Source: Microvirga sesbaniae (GTDB lineage Bacteria > Pseudomonadota > Alphaproteobacteria > Rhizobiales > Beijerinckiaceae). From it: 32,045 nt of DNA. The notes beneath the pieces were generated by a model. The model was given only the letters and a program-made list of their open reading frames with translations. It ran no database searches and was not told the DNA's origin. The DNA lies in NCBI RefSeq assembly GCF_025460805.1, contig NZ_JAMXFJ010000048.1:1-32045 (forward strand). Direction: 5' to 3'. The position numbers were made by a program, and so were the translations under genes. Shown here piece by piece: positions 1-8,284 of this stretch. How positions within the stretch are numbered: the first letter of the stretch is position 1; each line of letters opens with the position of its first letter.

Positions 1-3
1 TCC

Positions 4-25
4 CCTTCGACGCCGGCGTCGAAGG
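4..25. repeat. Perfect 22-nt palindrome upstream of tRNA-fMet
   Basis: The arms CCTTCGACGCC and GGCGTCGAAGG are perfectly complementary with no loop, and they end 11 nt before the tRNA. This is most likely the hairpin of a terminator for a gene to the left, or a tRNA leader structure. No T-run follows, so intrinsic termination is not certain. Confidence 0.5.
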
Positions 26-36
26 CCCGACATTGC

Positions 37-113
<77 letters not shown>

Positions 114-119
114 AAACTC

Positions 120-160
120 AAAAGCCCCTGACGGCAAAAGCCGCAGGGGCTTTTGCCGTC
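120..160 (+). terminator. Probable tRNA terminator with two alternative stems
   Basis: The stem AAAAGCCCCTG (120-130) pairs with CAGGGGCTTTT (144-154), ending in a short T-run as expected for rho-independent termination of the tRNA. A second, mutually exclusive stem is equally perfect: GACGGCAAAAGCC (130-142) pairs with GGCTTTTGCCGTC (148-160). Which one forms cannot be decided from sequence. Confidence 0.75.
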
Positions 161-229
161 ATAGGCGGCCACATTTACAGTCTCATATGCTCGTCTTAAT
201 CGCCGTCACCGCTCGGTCTTTAGCGTTAG

Positions 230-861
230 ACGACTCTACATGCTGCGCCGGCAGTAGCCGAGACGGAGCCCCTGGTCGAGACCGCCCATGCCCTTGCGGC
301 GGATCCCTCGGTCGGGCTCTACCGTCAGGCCGGCTATGCCCGGCGGGCGGCCCTGTTCGAGAGGCTCTATGCCTCAGGTATGCGCATCAGCGAGGCTCTG
401 TCATTACCCTCCGACGCTGCGCCACCTGGCACCCGTATGTTGCTGGTGCGCGGCAAGGGTGACAAGCAACGGCTGGTGCCCTTGCATGAGCGGGCGATCG
501 AGGCCATCAGCCAATGGCAGAAGCTGGCCCGGGCGTATCTGGGGGAGCGTCCTCCACCTGGCTGTTTCACTCGGTGCGCAACAGCACCAAGGCTTTAACG
601 CGCCAGGCCATCCTGCTCGAGATCAAGGAAGCTGCCGCGGCCGCAGAGCTGGCGAGCCCGGAGCGGGTGTCGCCGCATGTCCTGCGGCATGCATTTGCCA
701 CCCACATGCACTCAGGCGGCACCGGCCTGCGCGTCTTACAGGAGCTGCTGGGACATGCCGGCATCGAGACCACCCAGATCTACACCCATCTCGACACCTC
801 CCGCCTGCACCAGATAGTCCGCGACCTCCACCCCCTGAATGCTCAAGCTGGTTCAGCTTGA
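230..861 (+). pseudogene. XerD/XerC-type tyrosine recombinase remnant (truncated, frameshifted)
   Basis: Two adjacent frames together encode the catalytic half of a Xer-type site-specific recombinase. The first frame runs from a TAG at 227-229 and shows LYASGMRISEAL (first catalytic Arg region) and RGKGDKQRLVPL (catalytic Lys). The second frame, ending at 861, shows SPHVLRHAFATH (HxxR), LLGHAGIETTQIYTHL (final His and the Tyr nucleophile) and RDLHPL, the usual Xer C-terminus. The switch near 550-560 needs a one-base loss. The N-terminal core-binding domain is missing, with a stop where it should continue. Xer enzymes resolve chromosome dimers at dif, but this copy cannot be functional as it stands, so it is probably a decayed paralogue. 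Its place just after a tRNA gene also allows a remnant of an integrated element. Confidence 0.8.
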
Positions 862-904
862 AGACGATGGTGACCCGCCTCCAGTTTTGATTGACGGGGA
901 GCAC

Positions 905-1762
905 TCACGACCGTCCGGGACCGCGGCTGCGTTCCGACATGGCGGCGCCGATCTGTTGTACCAATTCCGCGATGAAGCCGGTGCTCTCCCAGGCATAGAT
1001 GGAAACCATGATCGGAGCTTCGGCGCCGAATTGCGCATAAGGCCTGACATGACGCCCGAGCGTCGCGGCAACCGGGAGGAGCGTTATGCCAAGACCAGCC
1101 TCGACGGCGACGAGCACGTTGTTGAGGCTGCTGCCTGAAAAGGCGATGTACCAATGGCGGCGCTCACGCTCGATGCGGTCGAACATGGTCTCACGGTACA
1201 GGCCACCAACAGGGAAGGTTACGAGGGGTACAGGGTCCGGCCAAGCATCAGGAGCATCCTTGCTCTCGAACCAGCCTGTGGCTTCGGGGAAGCTTGCCCG
1301 GCAATCGTTGCTGGGTGCCGGCTCCTTGACGACAACGATGTCGAACTCGCCGCCACGGTAGCGCCGGGTCAAGTCGCGGCTCAGCCCAGCGCTGACGTCG
1401 AGACGGATCTCCTGGTGGCGCTTGGAGAACTCGCCGAAAAGTCGGGCCATGGGACGGCTGAAGACATCTTCCGGAAGCCCGATATGAATGGGCGTTGTTC
1501 CAGCCGGATTGCCCAGTGCCGCCGTCGCCTCGCTCTGGAGCGCCATGATCCGACGGGCATACCCAAGGAGGCGTTCACCTGCGGCGGAGGGGCGAATGGG
1601 GCGTGCGTCCCGATCCACCAAGGTCTGCCCAACGGCTTCCTCGAGCCGGGCGAGCTGCTGACTTAAGGTCGACTGGGTCATGTGCAGGCGCTCAGCTGCC
1701 CGGGTAAAGCCTCCGGCTTCGGTGATTGCGATAAAGGTCCGCAGCAGGCGTGGGTCGAGCAT
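905..1762 (-). CDS. LysR-family transcriptional regulator
   Basis: This 285-aa protein has the usual LysR length and layout. A winged helix-turn-helix lies at about residues 4-62, with the typical FTRAAERLHMTQSTLSQQLARLE recognition region split around residues 19-42. An effector-binding domain follows from about residue 90. Near residue 230 the run EAGLGITLLPVAA is the conserved pocket segment. It is transcribed divergently from the amidohydrolase at 2016, with a palindromic T-N11-A site between them, so the neighbour is its likely target and it probably also represses itself. The effector is unknown. A catabolic substrate of the amidohydrolase is a reasonable guess. The start ATG has only a weak Shine-Dalgarno sequence. 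Confidence 0.92.
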   Translation of the reverse strand: MLDPRLLRTFIAITEAGGFTRAAERLHMTQSTLSQQLARLEEAVGQTLVDRDARPIRPSAAGERLLGYARRIMALQSEATAALGNPAGTTPIHIGLPEDVFSRPMARLFGEFSKRHQEIRLDVSAGLSRDLTRRYRGGEFDIVVVKEPAPSNDCRASFPEATGWFESKDAPDAWPDPVPLVTFPVGGLYRETMFDRIERERRHWYIAFSGSSLNNVLVAVEAGLGITLLPVAATLGRHVRPYAQFGAEAPIMVSIYAWESTGFIAELVQQIGAAMSERSRGPGRS

Positions 1763-1790
1763 CAGCGACTCGCTGGATCACTGCAATAAC

Positions 1791-1807
1791 TATTCAATAA
1801 ATGAATA
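1791..1807. promoter_or_regulatory. Candidate LysR operator (inverted repeat)
   Basis: TATTCA-ATAAA-TGAATA is a perfect inverted repeat with 6-bp arms. It contains the T-N11-A pattern that LysR-type regulators bind. It lies about 30 bp upstream of the lysR start codon and in an A/T-rich stretch unlike the surrounding coding DNA, as expected for overlapping divergent promoters. Binding is inferred. Confidence 0.55.
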
Positions 1808-2015
1808 ATCTCTATCTGAACATTTAATTTCCAGATGGAGCAAGCTGGCACTATTCTCCCAACATTGCAGTATGGAGTGCTTGGCGGTGTGAGCGGATCT
1901 CCTCGTGGGCGGTGCGACGATCGACAGCCTTATAACGGCCAAGCCGAAACCGGCAGCTGACATAGGCCCAAGTGCCGCCCATTACACCTCAGCGATAGGC
2001 ACACAGGAGCGACCC

Positions 2016-3410
2016 GTGCAAAGTGCAAATCACCAAAGCCGTAGAGCCTTCCTTAGTCATTCCGGTGGGCTGGCAACTGCGTCCGCAATACTAGGCTTGA
2101 GCGGCACACAGAGCGGGGCCGCCGAGGCTGTCGCCAGCATGGATCAGTCCCGTCAGCACATCACCGCTGTTACCGACAGTCACTACTATTTGAGTGACGT
2201 GCGCCTCGAGGAAGGCTTCGAGCACGAGGGTGAGGTGGTTGTCGGCACCCGGACCGGGATCCATACGCTGGAAATCCAGGATGGTCGCATCAAAGCGGTG
2301 CACGACGCGGGTGCCGCACTGGACGCAGCCCTGCCGCGCTACAAGGCACAGGGTAAGCTGCTTCTGCCTGCGTTCCGGGACATGCACATCCACTTGGACA
2401 AGACCTTCTATGGCGGACCGTGGCAGGCTCCCCTTCCCCGTCAAGGCAAGACCATCATGGACATGATTGCGCGGGAGGAAGTGCTTCTTCCGAAGCTGCT
2501 GCCGACCTCGCAGGCGCGTGCGGAGAAGCTGATTGACCTTCTCCTCTCGCAAGGCAGCTCGATAGCGCGCAGTCACTGCAACATCGATCCAGTGAGCGGA
2601 TTGAAAAGCCTGGAGCATCTGCAGCTTGCGCTGGCGGAATATCGTGACAGCTTTGAATGCGAGATCGTCGCCTTCCCGCAGCACGGCCTGTTGCATTCCA
2701 AGGTGGATGGGCTGATGCGTGAAGCGATGAGCATGGGCGTGCACTACGTTGGCGGCTTGGATCCCACCAATGTTGACGGTGCCATGGAAGCATCACTGGA
2801 TGCGATGTTCCAGATCGCGCTCGACCACGACAAAGGCGTCGATATCCATATTCATGAAGCCAACCCAGCTGGCGTGGCGGCTCTTAACTACATGATCGCA
2901 ACCGTCGAGAAGACCCCGGCGCTGCGTGACAGGCTGACGCTCAGCCACGCCTTCGCTCTCTCCACGCTGCGTCCCGAGGAGTTGAACGAGATGGCCGGGC
3001 GCATGGCCACACAGGGCGTAACCGTGGTGTCGACAGTGCCGATTGGACAGAGGACAATGCCGCTGCCGCAACTGCGTGCCAAGGGTGTCAAGGTCATGAC
3101 CGGCACGGACAGCGTGATCGATCATTGGTCACCGTTCGGTAGCGGTGACATGCTGGAGAAGGCTAACCTGTGCGCCCAGCTTTACGGTGGAAGCGACGAG
3201 TTCCTTCTGTCGCGTGCCCTCGCGATCGCCACGGGCGATGTGCTTCCGCTGAGCGACGATGGCAAAGTGGCTTGGCCGAAATCAGGTGACACGGCTGAGT
3301 TCGTTCTGGTTGATGCCAGCTGTTCGGCCGAGGCCGTCGCACGGCGCTCTCCGCGGCGGGCAACGTTCCACAAGGGACGTTTAGTCTACGGTGCTGTTGA
3401 GCGTGCCTGA
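2016..3410 (+). CDS. Tat-exported amidohydrolase, cytosine-deaminase (CodA)-like
   Basis: A metal-dependent amidohydrolase of 464 aa when started at the GTG at 2016. I chose that start because AGGAG sits 6 nt before it and because it begins right at a twin-arginine signal (SRRAFL, then a hydrophobic run to about residue 38). An upstream in-frame ATG at 1905 would bury the signal. Visible metal and catalytic residues are H124/H126 (HIH), H278 with E281 (DIHIHE), H311 (LSHAF) and D365 (TGTDS), matching the CodA pattern HxH, HxxE, H, D. Family members deaminate cytosine-like rings or hydrolyse cyclic amides. The substrate here is not known, and export to the periplasm is unusual for a CodA-type enzyme. 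It is divergent from the LysR gene and probably controlled by it. Confidence 0.88.
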   Translation: MQSANHQSRRAFLSHSGGLATASAILGLSGTQSGAAEAVASMDQSRQHITAVTDSHYYLSDVRLEEGFEHEGEVVVGTRTGIHTLEIQDGRIKAVHDAGAALDAALPRYKAQGKLLLPAFRDMHIHLDKTFYGGPWQAPLPRQGKTIMDMIAREEVLLPKLLPTSQARAEKLIDLLLSQGSSIARSHCNIDPVSGLKSLEHLQLALAEYRDSFECEIVAFPQHGLLHSKVDGLMREAMSMGVHYVGGLDPTNVDGAMEASLDAMFQIALDHDKGVDIHIHEANPAGVAALNYMIATVEKTPALRDRLTLSHAFALSTLRPEELNEMAGRMATQGVTVVSTVPIGQRTMPLPQLRAKGVKVMTGTDSVIDHWSPFGSGDMLEKANLCAQLYGGSDEFLLSRALAIATGDVLPLSDDGKVAWPKSGDTAEFVLVDASCSAEAVARRSPRRATFHKGRLVYGAVERA

Positions 3411-3461
3411 GGTTACGACCTTCGGCCGAGACGCTCACTGCTCCTGCAAGGAGTTCGGATT

Positions 3462-4139
3462 ATGCGAAGAAGTCTCGCCATCTCGATACTTGCGGCACTC
3501 GGCATAATGGGCCATTCGATGACAGCCGGTGGACAATTAACGAGCGGGAAAGACGTATTGGACGCTGTTACAGACAACGATGTCGATGCGGCACAGATTC
3601 AAACCCTTCTGTCCCGCGATGCTGACATCGATGCGAGAGATGAAGCCGGACGCACGGCGTTGCTCATCGCAACCCACGGCAACAGGATCGAGGTTGCAAG
3701 GGTGCTGATTGAGGCCGGTGCCGATGTCAATGCAAAGGATCGGATCAATGACAGCCCCTATCTCTATGCCGCGGCGCGGGGTTATCTCGAGATCCTGAAG
3801 ATGACACTCGCGCACGGCGCGGATCTCAAGAGCACCAACCGCTATGGCGGCACTGCTCTCATCCCAGCCGCGGAGCGTGGCCATGTCGACACTGTCCGCA
3901 CTTTGATCGAGGCGGGCGTCGATGTGGACCACGTCAACAATCTCGGGTGGACGGCTTTGCTGGAGGCCATCATTCTGGGTGACGGGGGCGAATGTCATCA
4001 GCAGATCGTCGACCTTTTGGTGAAGGCAGGTGCCGACATCAACTTGGCGGATCGAGACGGCTTGAAGCCGCTGCAGCACGTGCGCAGTCGCGGCTACAGG
4101 GAGATCGAAGCGATCCTTGTCGCGGCGGGAGCCATGTGA
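3462..4139 (+). CDS. Secreted ankyrin-repeat protein
   Basis: A 225-aa protein with a signal peptide (MRRSLAISILAALGIMG, cleavage near residues 22-24) followed by about five ankyrin repeats. The repeat hallmarks are clear: GRTALLIATHGNRIEVARVLIEAGADV split over residues 63-90, then TPLH-like positions as SPYLYAAARG, GTALIPAAERGH, WTALLEAI and KPLQHVRSRGY. Ankyrin repeats form protein-binding surfaces. In periplasmic bacterial examples they often protect or partner a secreted enzyme. AAGGAG lies 10 nt before the ATG. It sits 51 bp after the exported amidohydrolase on the same strand, so the two may be cotranscribed and the proteins could meet in the periplasm. That partnership is inference. 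Confidence 0.9.
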   Translation: MRRSLAISILAALGIMGHSMTAGGQLTSGKDVLDAVTDNDVDAAQIQTLLSRDADIDARDEAGRTALLIATHGNRIEVARVLIEAGADVNAKDRINDSPYLYAAARGYLEILKMTLAHGADLKSTNRYGGTALIPAAERGHVDTVRTLIEAGVDVDHVNNLGWTALLEAIILGDGGECHQQIVDLLVKAGADINLADRDGLKPLQHVRSRGYREIEAILVAAGAM

Positions 4140-4157
4140 GAGTGCAGCTCGGCGTAC

Positions 4158-4349
4158 TTGACGGGCCAGAGCGACGATCTTGCGAGCGCCGCAGGGGCTC
4201 ACGGCGCGACAGCAGTTCCTTCGGACGAGGCCCAGCGGCCCGATGCTGTGATGGCGCTCAGAATTGTCGACGAACTGCTGGCCGCCGGTCACATCGAGGC
4301 AGCCCGTGTCGCTGTCAGGCGCGCTCTCAAAGCTATTGCTGTCGAATAA
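4158..4349 (+). CDS. Small hypothetical protein (63 aa)
   Basis: A short open frame begins with TTG 18 bp after the ankyrin gene. The C-terminal half is a plausible amphipathic helix (VMALRIVDELLAAGHIEAARV...). There are no cysteines or membrane segments and no family that I recognise. No clear Shine-Dalgarno sequence precedes the TTG. It could be a real third gene of the 2016-4349 unit or chance coding in GC-rich DNA. Confidence 0.35.
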   Translation: MTGQSDDLASAAGAHGATAVPSDEAQRPDAVMALRIVDELLAAGHIEAARVAVRRALKAIAVE

Positions 4350-5131
4350 AGTTGCACCCGCCTTCCAATCGCACATAACACAACTGCATCAGTTGCCCTT
4401 TGCGTCATCGACAACAGCGAGCATGAAGCGCCGTGATCGTTGAATACGAGTTGGTCCGAACTGCCGATTAGCACCAACTCGCCATGGACTTCCCGCTGCA
4501 GCCGAGCCTGATGGAAGATGCGTATCCAGGGCTGTGACGTTTCTGCTTCGCAGTATCAGAACATTCTAACTTTGCGGTTACACCAAAAAGACTGGTAACA
4601 TATCTTATGGAACCTGATTCCGCCTGTGGGTGCGGTCAAAACGGTCTCAAGCCGTGGTTCCAGGTTAGTGTTTTCTCTGTCGCGATGTCGTCGACGCGCC
4701 TCCTTAAGGCGTTTGCCCGCCAGTCGTGGACACCATACCTTCAGGCTGTCCATAACGGCGTTGGAGTGCGCTTATGCATGTTTAGGGCATCGTTTTGCCC
4801 AGTGGCAAAGTCACTTGCCACGTTCCAACATCACTATGGAGGCTTCTCGAAGGTCAGTTTCATCTCTCTCCGCTGTTCCGACGAGTTCACCCGACAGGTT
4901 ATGAGTCCAACGAGCGCTATCCCGACGCTGGAGCGAATTCTCTCCGAAGCTGCTATGCTGCGCTTTCGGAATTCGTTCAGAGTTAGGCCTGCATCCGGAG
5001 CGACCCAGTGGCAAGCTCTCGTGAAAACCGGCGATGCCTGTATCCGTTGATTGAGGGGCGCCTTCCCTGTGAAGCCCTCCCCAACATAAGCTCGTCGTCT
5101 ATCGTGGTCCCTTGAATCCAAAGGATCCCCA
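4350..5131. other. Long region without a convincing gene
   Basis: Open frames here on both strands lack ribosome binding sites, show unnatural composition and resemble no family. Two inverted repeats are visible. GTGGCAA (4802-4808) pairs with TTGCCAC (4815-4821) around a 6-nt loop. An imperfect stem is bounded by GAATTC motifs at about 4935 and 4967. The stretch may hold decayed coding sequence or an unannotated RNA. I see nothing firm. Confidence 0.4.
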
Positions 5132-5380
5132 ATGACCGGTCCCGGCCTCCACATCTTGATGCCCGACGAAGTTCCCGATGACCAGAGCAACAACATCACT
5201 CTGTCCGAGGTGGTTCAGCCCGAGCGCGCGATGGAGTTCATGGTGACGGTGCTCATCGATGGGACGGCCATCGCCGTGAGTGGTCCATTCGGGTCGATGC
5301 AAGAAGCCGTCGATCAGGCCAACGACCTCTCGAAGCACTATCAGCTTGAACCGATCTACGTCAGGCGGGAGCAGGCCTAA
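5132..5380 (+). CDS. Small hypothetical protein (82 aa)
   Basis: The second half looks like genuine protein: MVTVLIDGTAIAV, then GPFGSMQEAVDQANDL, then a tyrosine-containing tail ending IYVRREQA. The pattern of two beta strands, an alpha helix and a beta strand resembles small rhizobial proteins of unknown function. AAAGGAT lies about 7 nt upstream of the first ATG. An internal ATG at 5231 would give a 49-aa product that keeps all the structured part. It precedes the metallo-beta-lactamase-fold gene by 82 bp on the same strand. Function unknown. Confidence 0.6.
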   Translation: MTGPGLHILMPDEVPDDQSNNITLSEVVQPERAMEFMVTVLIDGTAIAVSGPFGSMQEAVDQANDLSKHYQLEPIYVRREQA

Positions 5381-5462
5381 ACGGCTTCCGCCGCGACCTG
5401 CAACGCCCAATCAACCTTTTAACGGTCCAGCAATGTCATCTTGCCAAATGGAGGAAAGCTCG

Positions 5463-6407
5463 ATGAGGAGATCCGAACCGACAAAGGCCACCCTCACCCG
5501 CCGCCACATCATTCTCGGGACCTCGTCACTTGCGGCGATGCCACTCCTGTCCGGCTATGCGTTCGCGGCGCCTGTCACTACCTTCAAGCAAGGCGACTTC
5601 GACATTACCGTTGTCAGCGACGGTTTCCTGACCCTGCCGATCAGCATCGTAGCTCCCGAAGCCGCCCCGGACGAACAGGCGGACATCATCCGCCGCCTCG
5701 GCGGGAGCGCTGACACCGTCCAGCCCCGAGCCAATATTCCGCTCATTCGTGCGGGGCAGGATCTGATCCTTGTCGACACTGGCTCCGGTGACAAATTCCA
5801 ACCCACGGCTGGTCGGCTGACGGCCAATCTTGCGGTAGCCGGAATTGATCCAGCCTCCGTGACCAAGGTCGTCTGCACGCATGCCCATCCCGATCACATG
5901 GGGGGAACTCTCGTGCCGGGCGCGGGACTGACGTTCCCAAATGCAACCTATTTCGTGAGTGCGGTGGAGTGGCAGTTCTGGATGGATCCAAACTACCGCA
6001 CGATCATGCCGGATGTGCTGCATGAGTTCGCCCGCGGCTCCCAGCGCGATCTTTCCGCCGTCAAGGACCGCGTGAAGCTGGTGAAGCCGGGTGAGGACAT
6101 CGTCACCGGCATGCGTGTCCTCGATACGGCAGGGCATACGCCCGGGCATATCTCGCTCGAACTGGCTGGCGGCGAAGGCCTGATCATTACTGGAGATGCT
6201 GTGACGAACCACATCGTCTCGTTTGAGCATCCCGGTCAGAAGTTTGGCTTCGACATGCAGCACGACGTGGCGATCGCCAATCGTAAGGCGCTTCTGGATC
6301 GAGCGGCGAATGATAAGATCAAGTTGCTGGGCTTTCATTGGTCGGACCCCGGCGTCGGCTATGCGGAGCGCAAGGACAACGCCTACCGCTTCGTGCCCGC
6401 GACTTGA
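5463..6407 (+). CDS. Tat-exported MBL-fold metallohydrolase
   Basis: 314 aa from the ATG at 5463, chosen because GGAGGAAA precedes it at good spacing and because it places a twin-arginine signal at the N-terminus (TRRHIILG, then a hydrophobic stretch ending AFA at about residue 35). The metallo-beta-lactamase fold is shown by THAHPDH (H140, H142, D144, H145), AGHTPGH (H225/H229), ITGDAV (D245) and GFHW (H292), together a full two-zinc ligand set. Close relatives include exported lactonase-like and hypothetical MBL hydrolases. The substrate cannot be assigned. Small substrates such as lactones or thioesters are likelier than beta-lactams because the protein has the AGHTPGH signature of the glyoxalase II/lactonase side. 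Confidence 0.9.
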   Translation: MRRSEPTKATLTRRHIILGTSSLAAMPLLSGYAFAAPVTTFKQGDFDITVVSDGFLTLPISIVAPEAAPDEQADIIRRLGGSADTVQPRANIPLIRAGQDLILVDTGSGDKFQPTAGRLTANLAVAGIDPASVTKVVCTHAHPDHMGGTLVPGAGLTFPNATYFVSAVEWQFWMDPNYRTIMPDVLHEFARGSQRDLSAVKDRVKLVKPGEDIVTGMRVLDTAGHTPGHISLELAGGEGLIITGDAVTNHIVSFEHPGQKFGFDMQHDVAIANRKALLDRAANDKIKLLGFHWSDPGVGYAERKDNAYRFVPAT

Positions 6408-6756
6408 CGTCCTGAACCAGGCAAGGTGCTCATCAGCCGCCCCGTTCCCGAGATTCATCCTCAGTGTTCGGGGCTTCTGTATTGATGATGCTTAACCGTG
6501 TTGGTGTCGAAGTATGACTTTGCGTCGTCGCGCGTCACTTGGCGCGGGAGGCCGGCATCCGTAAACCGGTGCAGCGTGTTGCGCGGCATGTGGAGCTAGC
6601 ATGCGCCGGTTGCCGCAGGAGGAATGTACGATGATTCCGACACGAGTGATTCCGTGAGACTAATTGCTTCACTTGTTTCGATGTCGATGCTGGGGCCGAC
6701 TCGCGCTCTGTCGGGCCCTTGCCAAGCTGGTTCGCACACCCGCTCGGTCCATGACA
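6408..6756. other. Gene-poor gap before the insertion sequence
   Basis: No strong gene. On the minus strand 6461-6589 there is a 42-codon frame reading MPRNTLHRFTDAGLPRQVTR..., which has protein-like composition but no ribosome binding site. It may be a fragment of a lost gene. The plus-strand frames look random. Confidence 0.35.
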
Positions 6757-7569
6757 GGGCTCGTCACGTTAACTCGGGTGTGAGAGCGAGCCTTGTATAT
6801 AGGCTGGCATGGCCAAGCCCGTCAGCTACAAACGTCATCGCTTTCCACCCGAGATCATTGCCCACGCGGTTTGGCTCTATTTCAGATTTCCTCTGAGCCT
6901 GCGGCTGATCGAGGAGATGCTGCTCGAGCGCTGCACCCTCGTCTCTTATGAGACTGTTCGCCGGTGGGCCCTGAAGTTTGGGCCAGACTACGCCCGCTGC
7001 CTCAAGCGTAAAAGGCCGAGCCGCCGTGATGTTAGGCACCTCGACGAGGTTGTGGTCACCATTGCCGGCCAAAAGCACTGGTTGTGGCGGGCCGTCGATC
7101 AGGATGGCTATGTGCTCGACGAAATCGTCCAGACGCGGCGCGATACCAAAGCGGCCAAACGCTTGCTGAAGCGTCTGTTGAAGAAGCAGGGCTGCCTGCC
7201 TTGGCGGTTGATCATTGATAAGTTGAGCTCCTACGCGTCGGCCCGGCGTCAGATTATGTCCTCAGTCGAGCACCGCGCCCACAAGGGCCTGAATAACCGG
7301 GCCGAGAGTTCGCATGTCCCGTTTCGAAAGCGGGAGAGAATGATGCATGGCTTTCGGTCTGTGGGAGGCCTGCAGCAGTACATCAGCGTGTTCTCCGATG
7401 TGCGCAACCTGTTCGTTCCGCACCGCACTCGACGCTCCGCCCTTGCAACCCATCTTCACCGCCTCACCGCGATGGCGGAACGGAAAGGCGCGGCCGGCCT
7501 CGCTGCCTGAATTTTTCAAATGGCCGAATCTGCCTCAACGCGTCCGGCTTCGGTTAAAGTGACATCGCC
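6757..7569 (+). mobile_element. IS6-family insertion sequence (about 813 bp)
   Basis: A single transposase gene is bounded by imperfect inverted ends. The left end is GGGCTCGTCACGTTAAC. The inward-read right end is GGCGATGTCACTTTAAC. The two share GG, then GTCAC and TTAAC in register. The length fits the IS6 family (roughly 750-880 bp). The flanking octamers (CCATGACA on the left, GATCGTAG on the right) do not match, so no target-site duplication is seen. The exact tips are uncertain by a few bases. Confidence 0.75.
6809..7510 (+). CDS. IS6-family transposase
   Basis: A 233-aa DDE transposase, full length for the family (IS26 relatives are about 234 aa). An N-terminal helix-turn-helix lies at about residues 28-55 (SLRLIEEMLLER...SYETVRRW). 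The catalytic acids are D79 (HLDEV), D137 (IIDKLSSY) and E166 (NNRAESSH). WLWRAVDQDGYVLD is the conserved core strand. IS6 enzymes move by replicative cointegrate formation. The reading frame is intact, so the element may be active. No passenger genes are visible. Confidence 0.95.
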   Translation: MAKPVSYKRHRFPPEIIAHAVWLYFRFPLSLRLIEEMLLERCTLVSYETVRRWALKFGPDYARCLKRKRPSRRDVRHLDEVVVTIAGQKHWLWRAVDQDGYVLDEIVQTRRDTKAAKRLLKRLLKKQGCLPWRLIIDKLSSYASARRQIMSSVEHRAHKGLNNRAESSHVPFRKRERMMHGFRSVGGLQQYISVFSDVRNLFVPHRTRRSALATHLHRLTAMAERKGAAGLAA

Positions 7570-7612
7570 GATCGTAGACCTGCCCGGCCGTCCGATGACG
7601 GAAGGGAAGCCC

Positions 7613-7846
7613 ATGAGCCCGTCGTCACAATGGACTCTGTTCCTCGCCCGACCCGGACGAGATCGGCAGAGCGCCATCCGGGATCCGCAAGGCGAGCCCC
7701 AGCTCATCTTTGGCGAAGATGACGGCACGCGGATCAACGATCGTCTCGCCCGGTACCTTGTGGAGAGTCTGAATGTGGGTCTCAACCCAGAAGACCCGAA
7801 TCCGGACGAGGGCTGGTTCCTGGATAGCCATCAGCGATGGCAATGA
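7613..7846 (+). CDS. Small hypothetical protein (77 aa)
   Basis: From the ATG at 7613, preceded by GGAAGGGAAG, the protein starts SPSSQWTLFLARPGRD and ends DEGWFLDSHQRWQ. It is Trp-rich and charged, with no membrane segment. The frame is open further upstream, but that part is the right end of the insertion sequence, so it is probably not native. An ATG at 7595 is the alternative start. If the native gene began further left, it was truncated by the insertion. Function unknown. Confidence 0.5.
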   Translation: MSPSSQWTLFLARPGRDRQSAIRDPQGEPQLIFGEDDGTRINDRLARYLVESLNVGLNPEDPNPDEGWFLDSHQRWQ

Positions 7847-8284
7847 GCAGGATCCCGCGCTTCTCATTTGCGATCAGGATTTCGAGGTAAGGCTCCAGAT
7901 CCTCGAGACAGGGAACCTTGAGGCGAATCAGTCGCTCGGCCACAGAGTTACATCGCTCATCAATACTTATAGAGACGGCTTGGGTGATCTTGAATTCTGC
8001 CAGAGCCTGGCTGGGCTATTCAATCCTGTTCATGCCCCCCGGCGTTTCAACTGCACCCAAGCCGGATCAATATTTCCTCAAGGATGAGCGTTCACATCCA
8101 GGCGTGTCCTCGTCCGGCTCTCGGACGGAAAGGTCGCCCTCCAAGTCCAGAATCAGAGGGTTTTGGGGCCGGTTGTGCGTGGCAAGCTTCCGCCACAGGT
8201 GGTTCCGTCTACGCCTTCTGCGCACTTCACTCTCCTGTGGCCTCTGGCACTTTAGCTGTGTTCAACCTCAGCCAGAGAAGCTTC
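7847..8284. other. Gap with a possible start-less minus-strand ORF
   Basis: On the minus strand 7782-8015 is open and protein-like (VAERLIRLKVPCLEDLEPYL..., then GILLIAIADGYPG), but it has no ATG. The only reasonable start is a GTG at 7943, giving 53 aa that overlap the preceding gene tail to tail. It may be a truncated gene. The rest, up to the cytochrome start, shows nothing I can name. Confidence 0.3.

Noticed and set aside
2091..2744. Minus-strand open frame of 217 codons inside the amidohydrolase
   Set aside because: Shadow of the amidohydrolase gene; His/Gln-rich composition and no start signal.
4607..5050. Plus-strand frame of 147 codons
   Set aside because: No Shine-Dalgarno, unnatural residue mix and overlapping frames on both strands; no family resemblance.
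5526..6458. Minus-strand open frame of 310 codons across the MBL-fold gene
   Set aside because: Shadow of a gene with complete metal-binding motifs on the plus strand.
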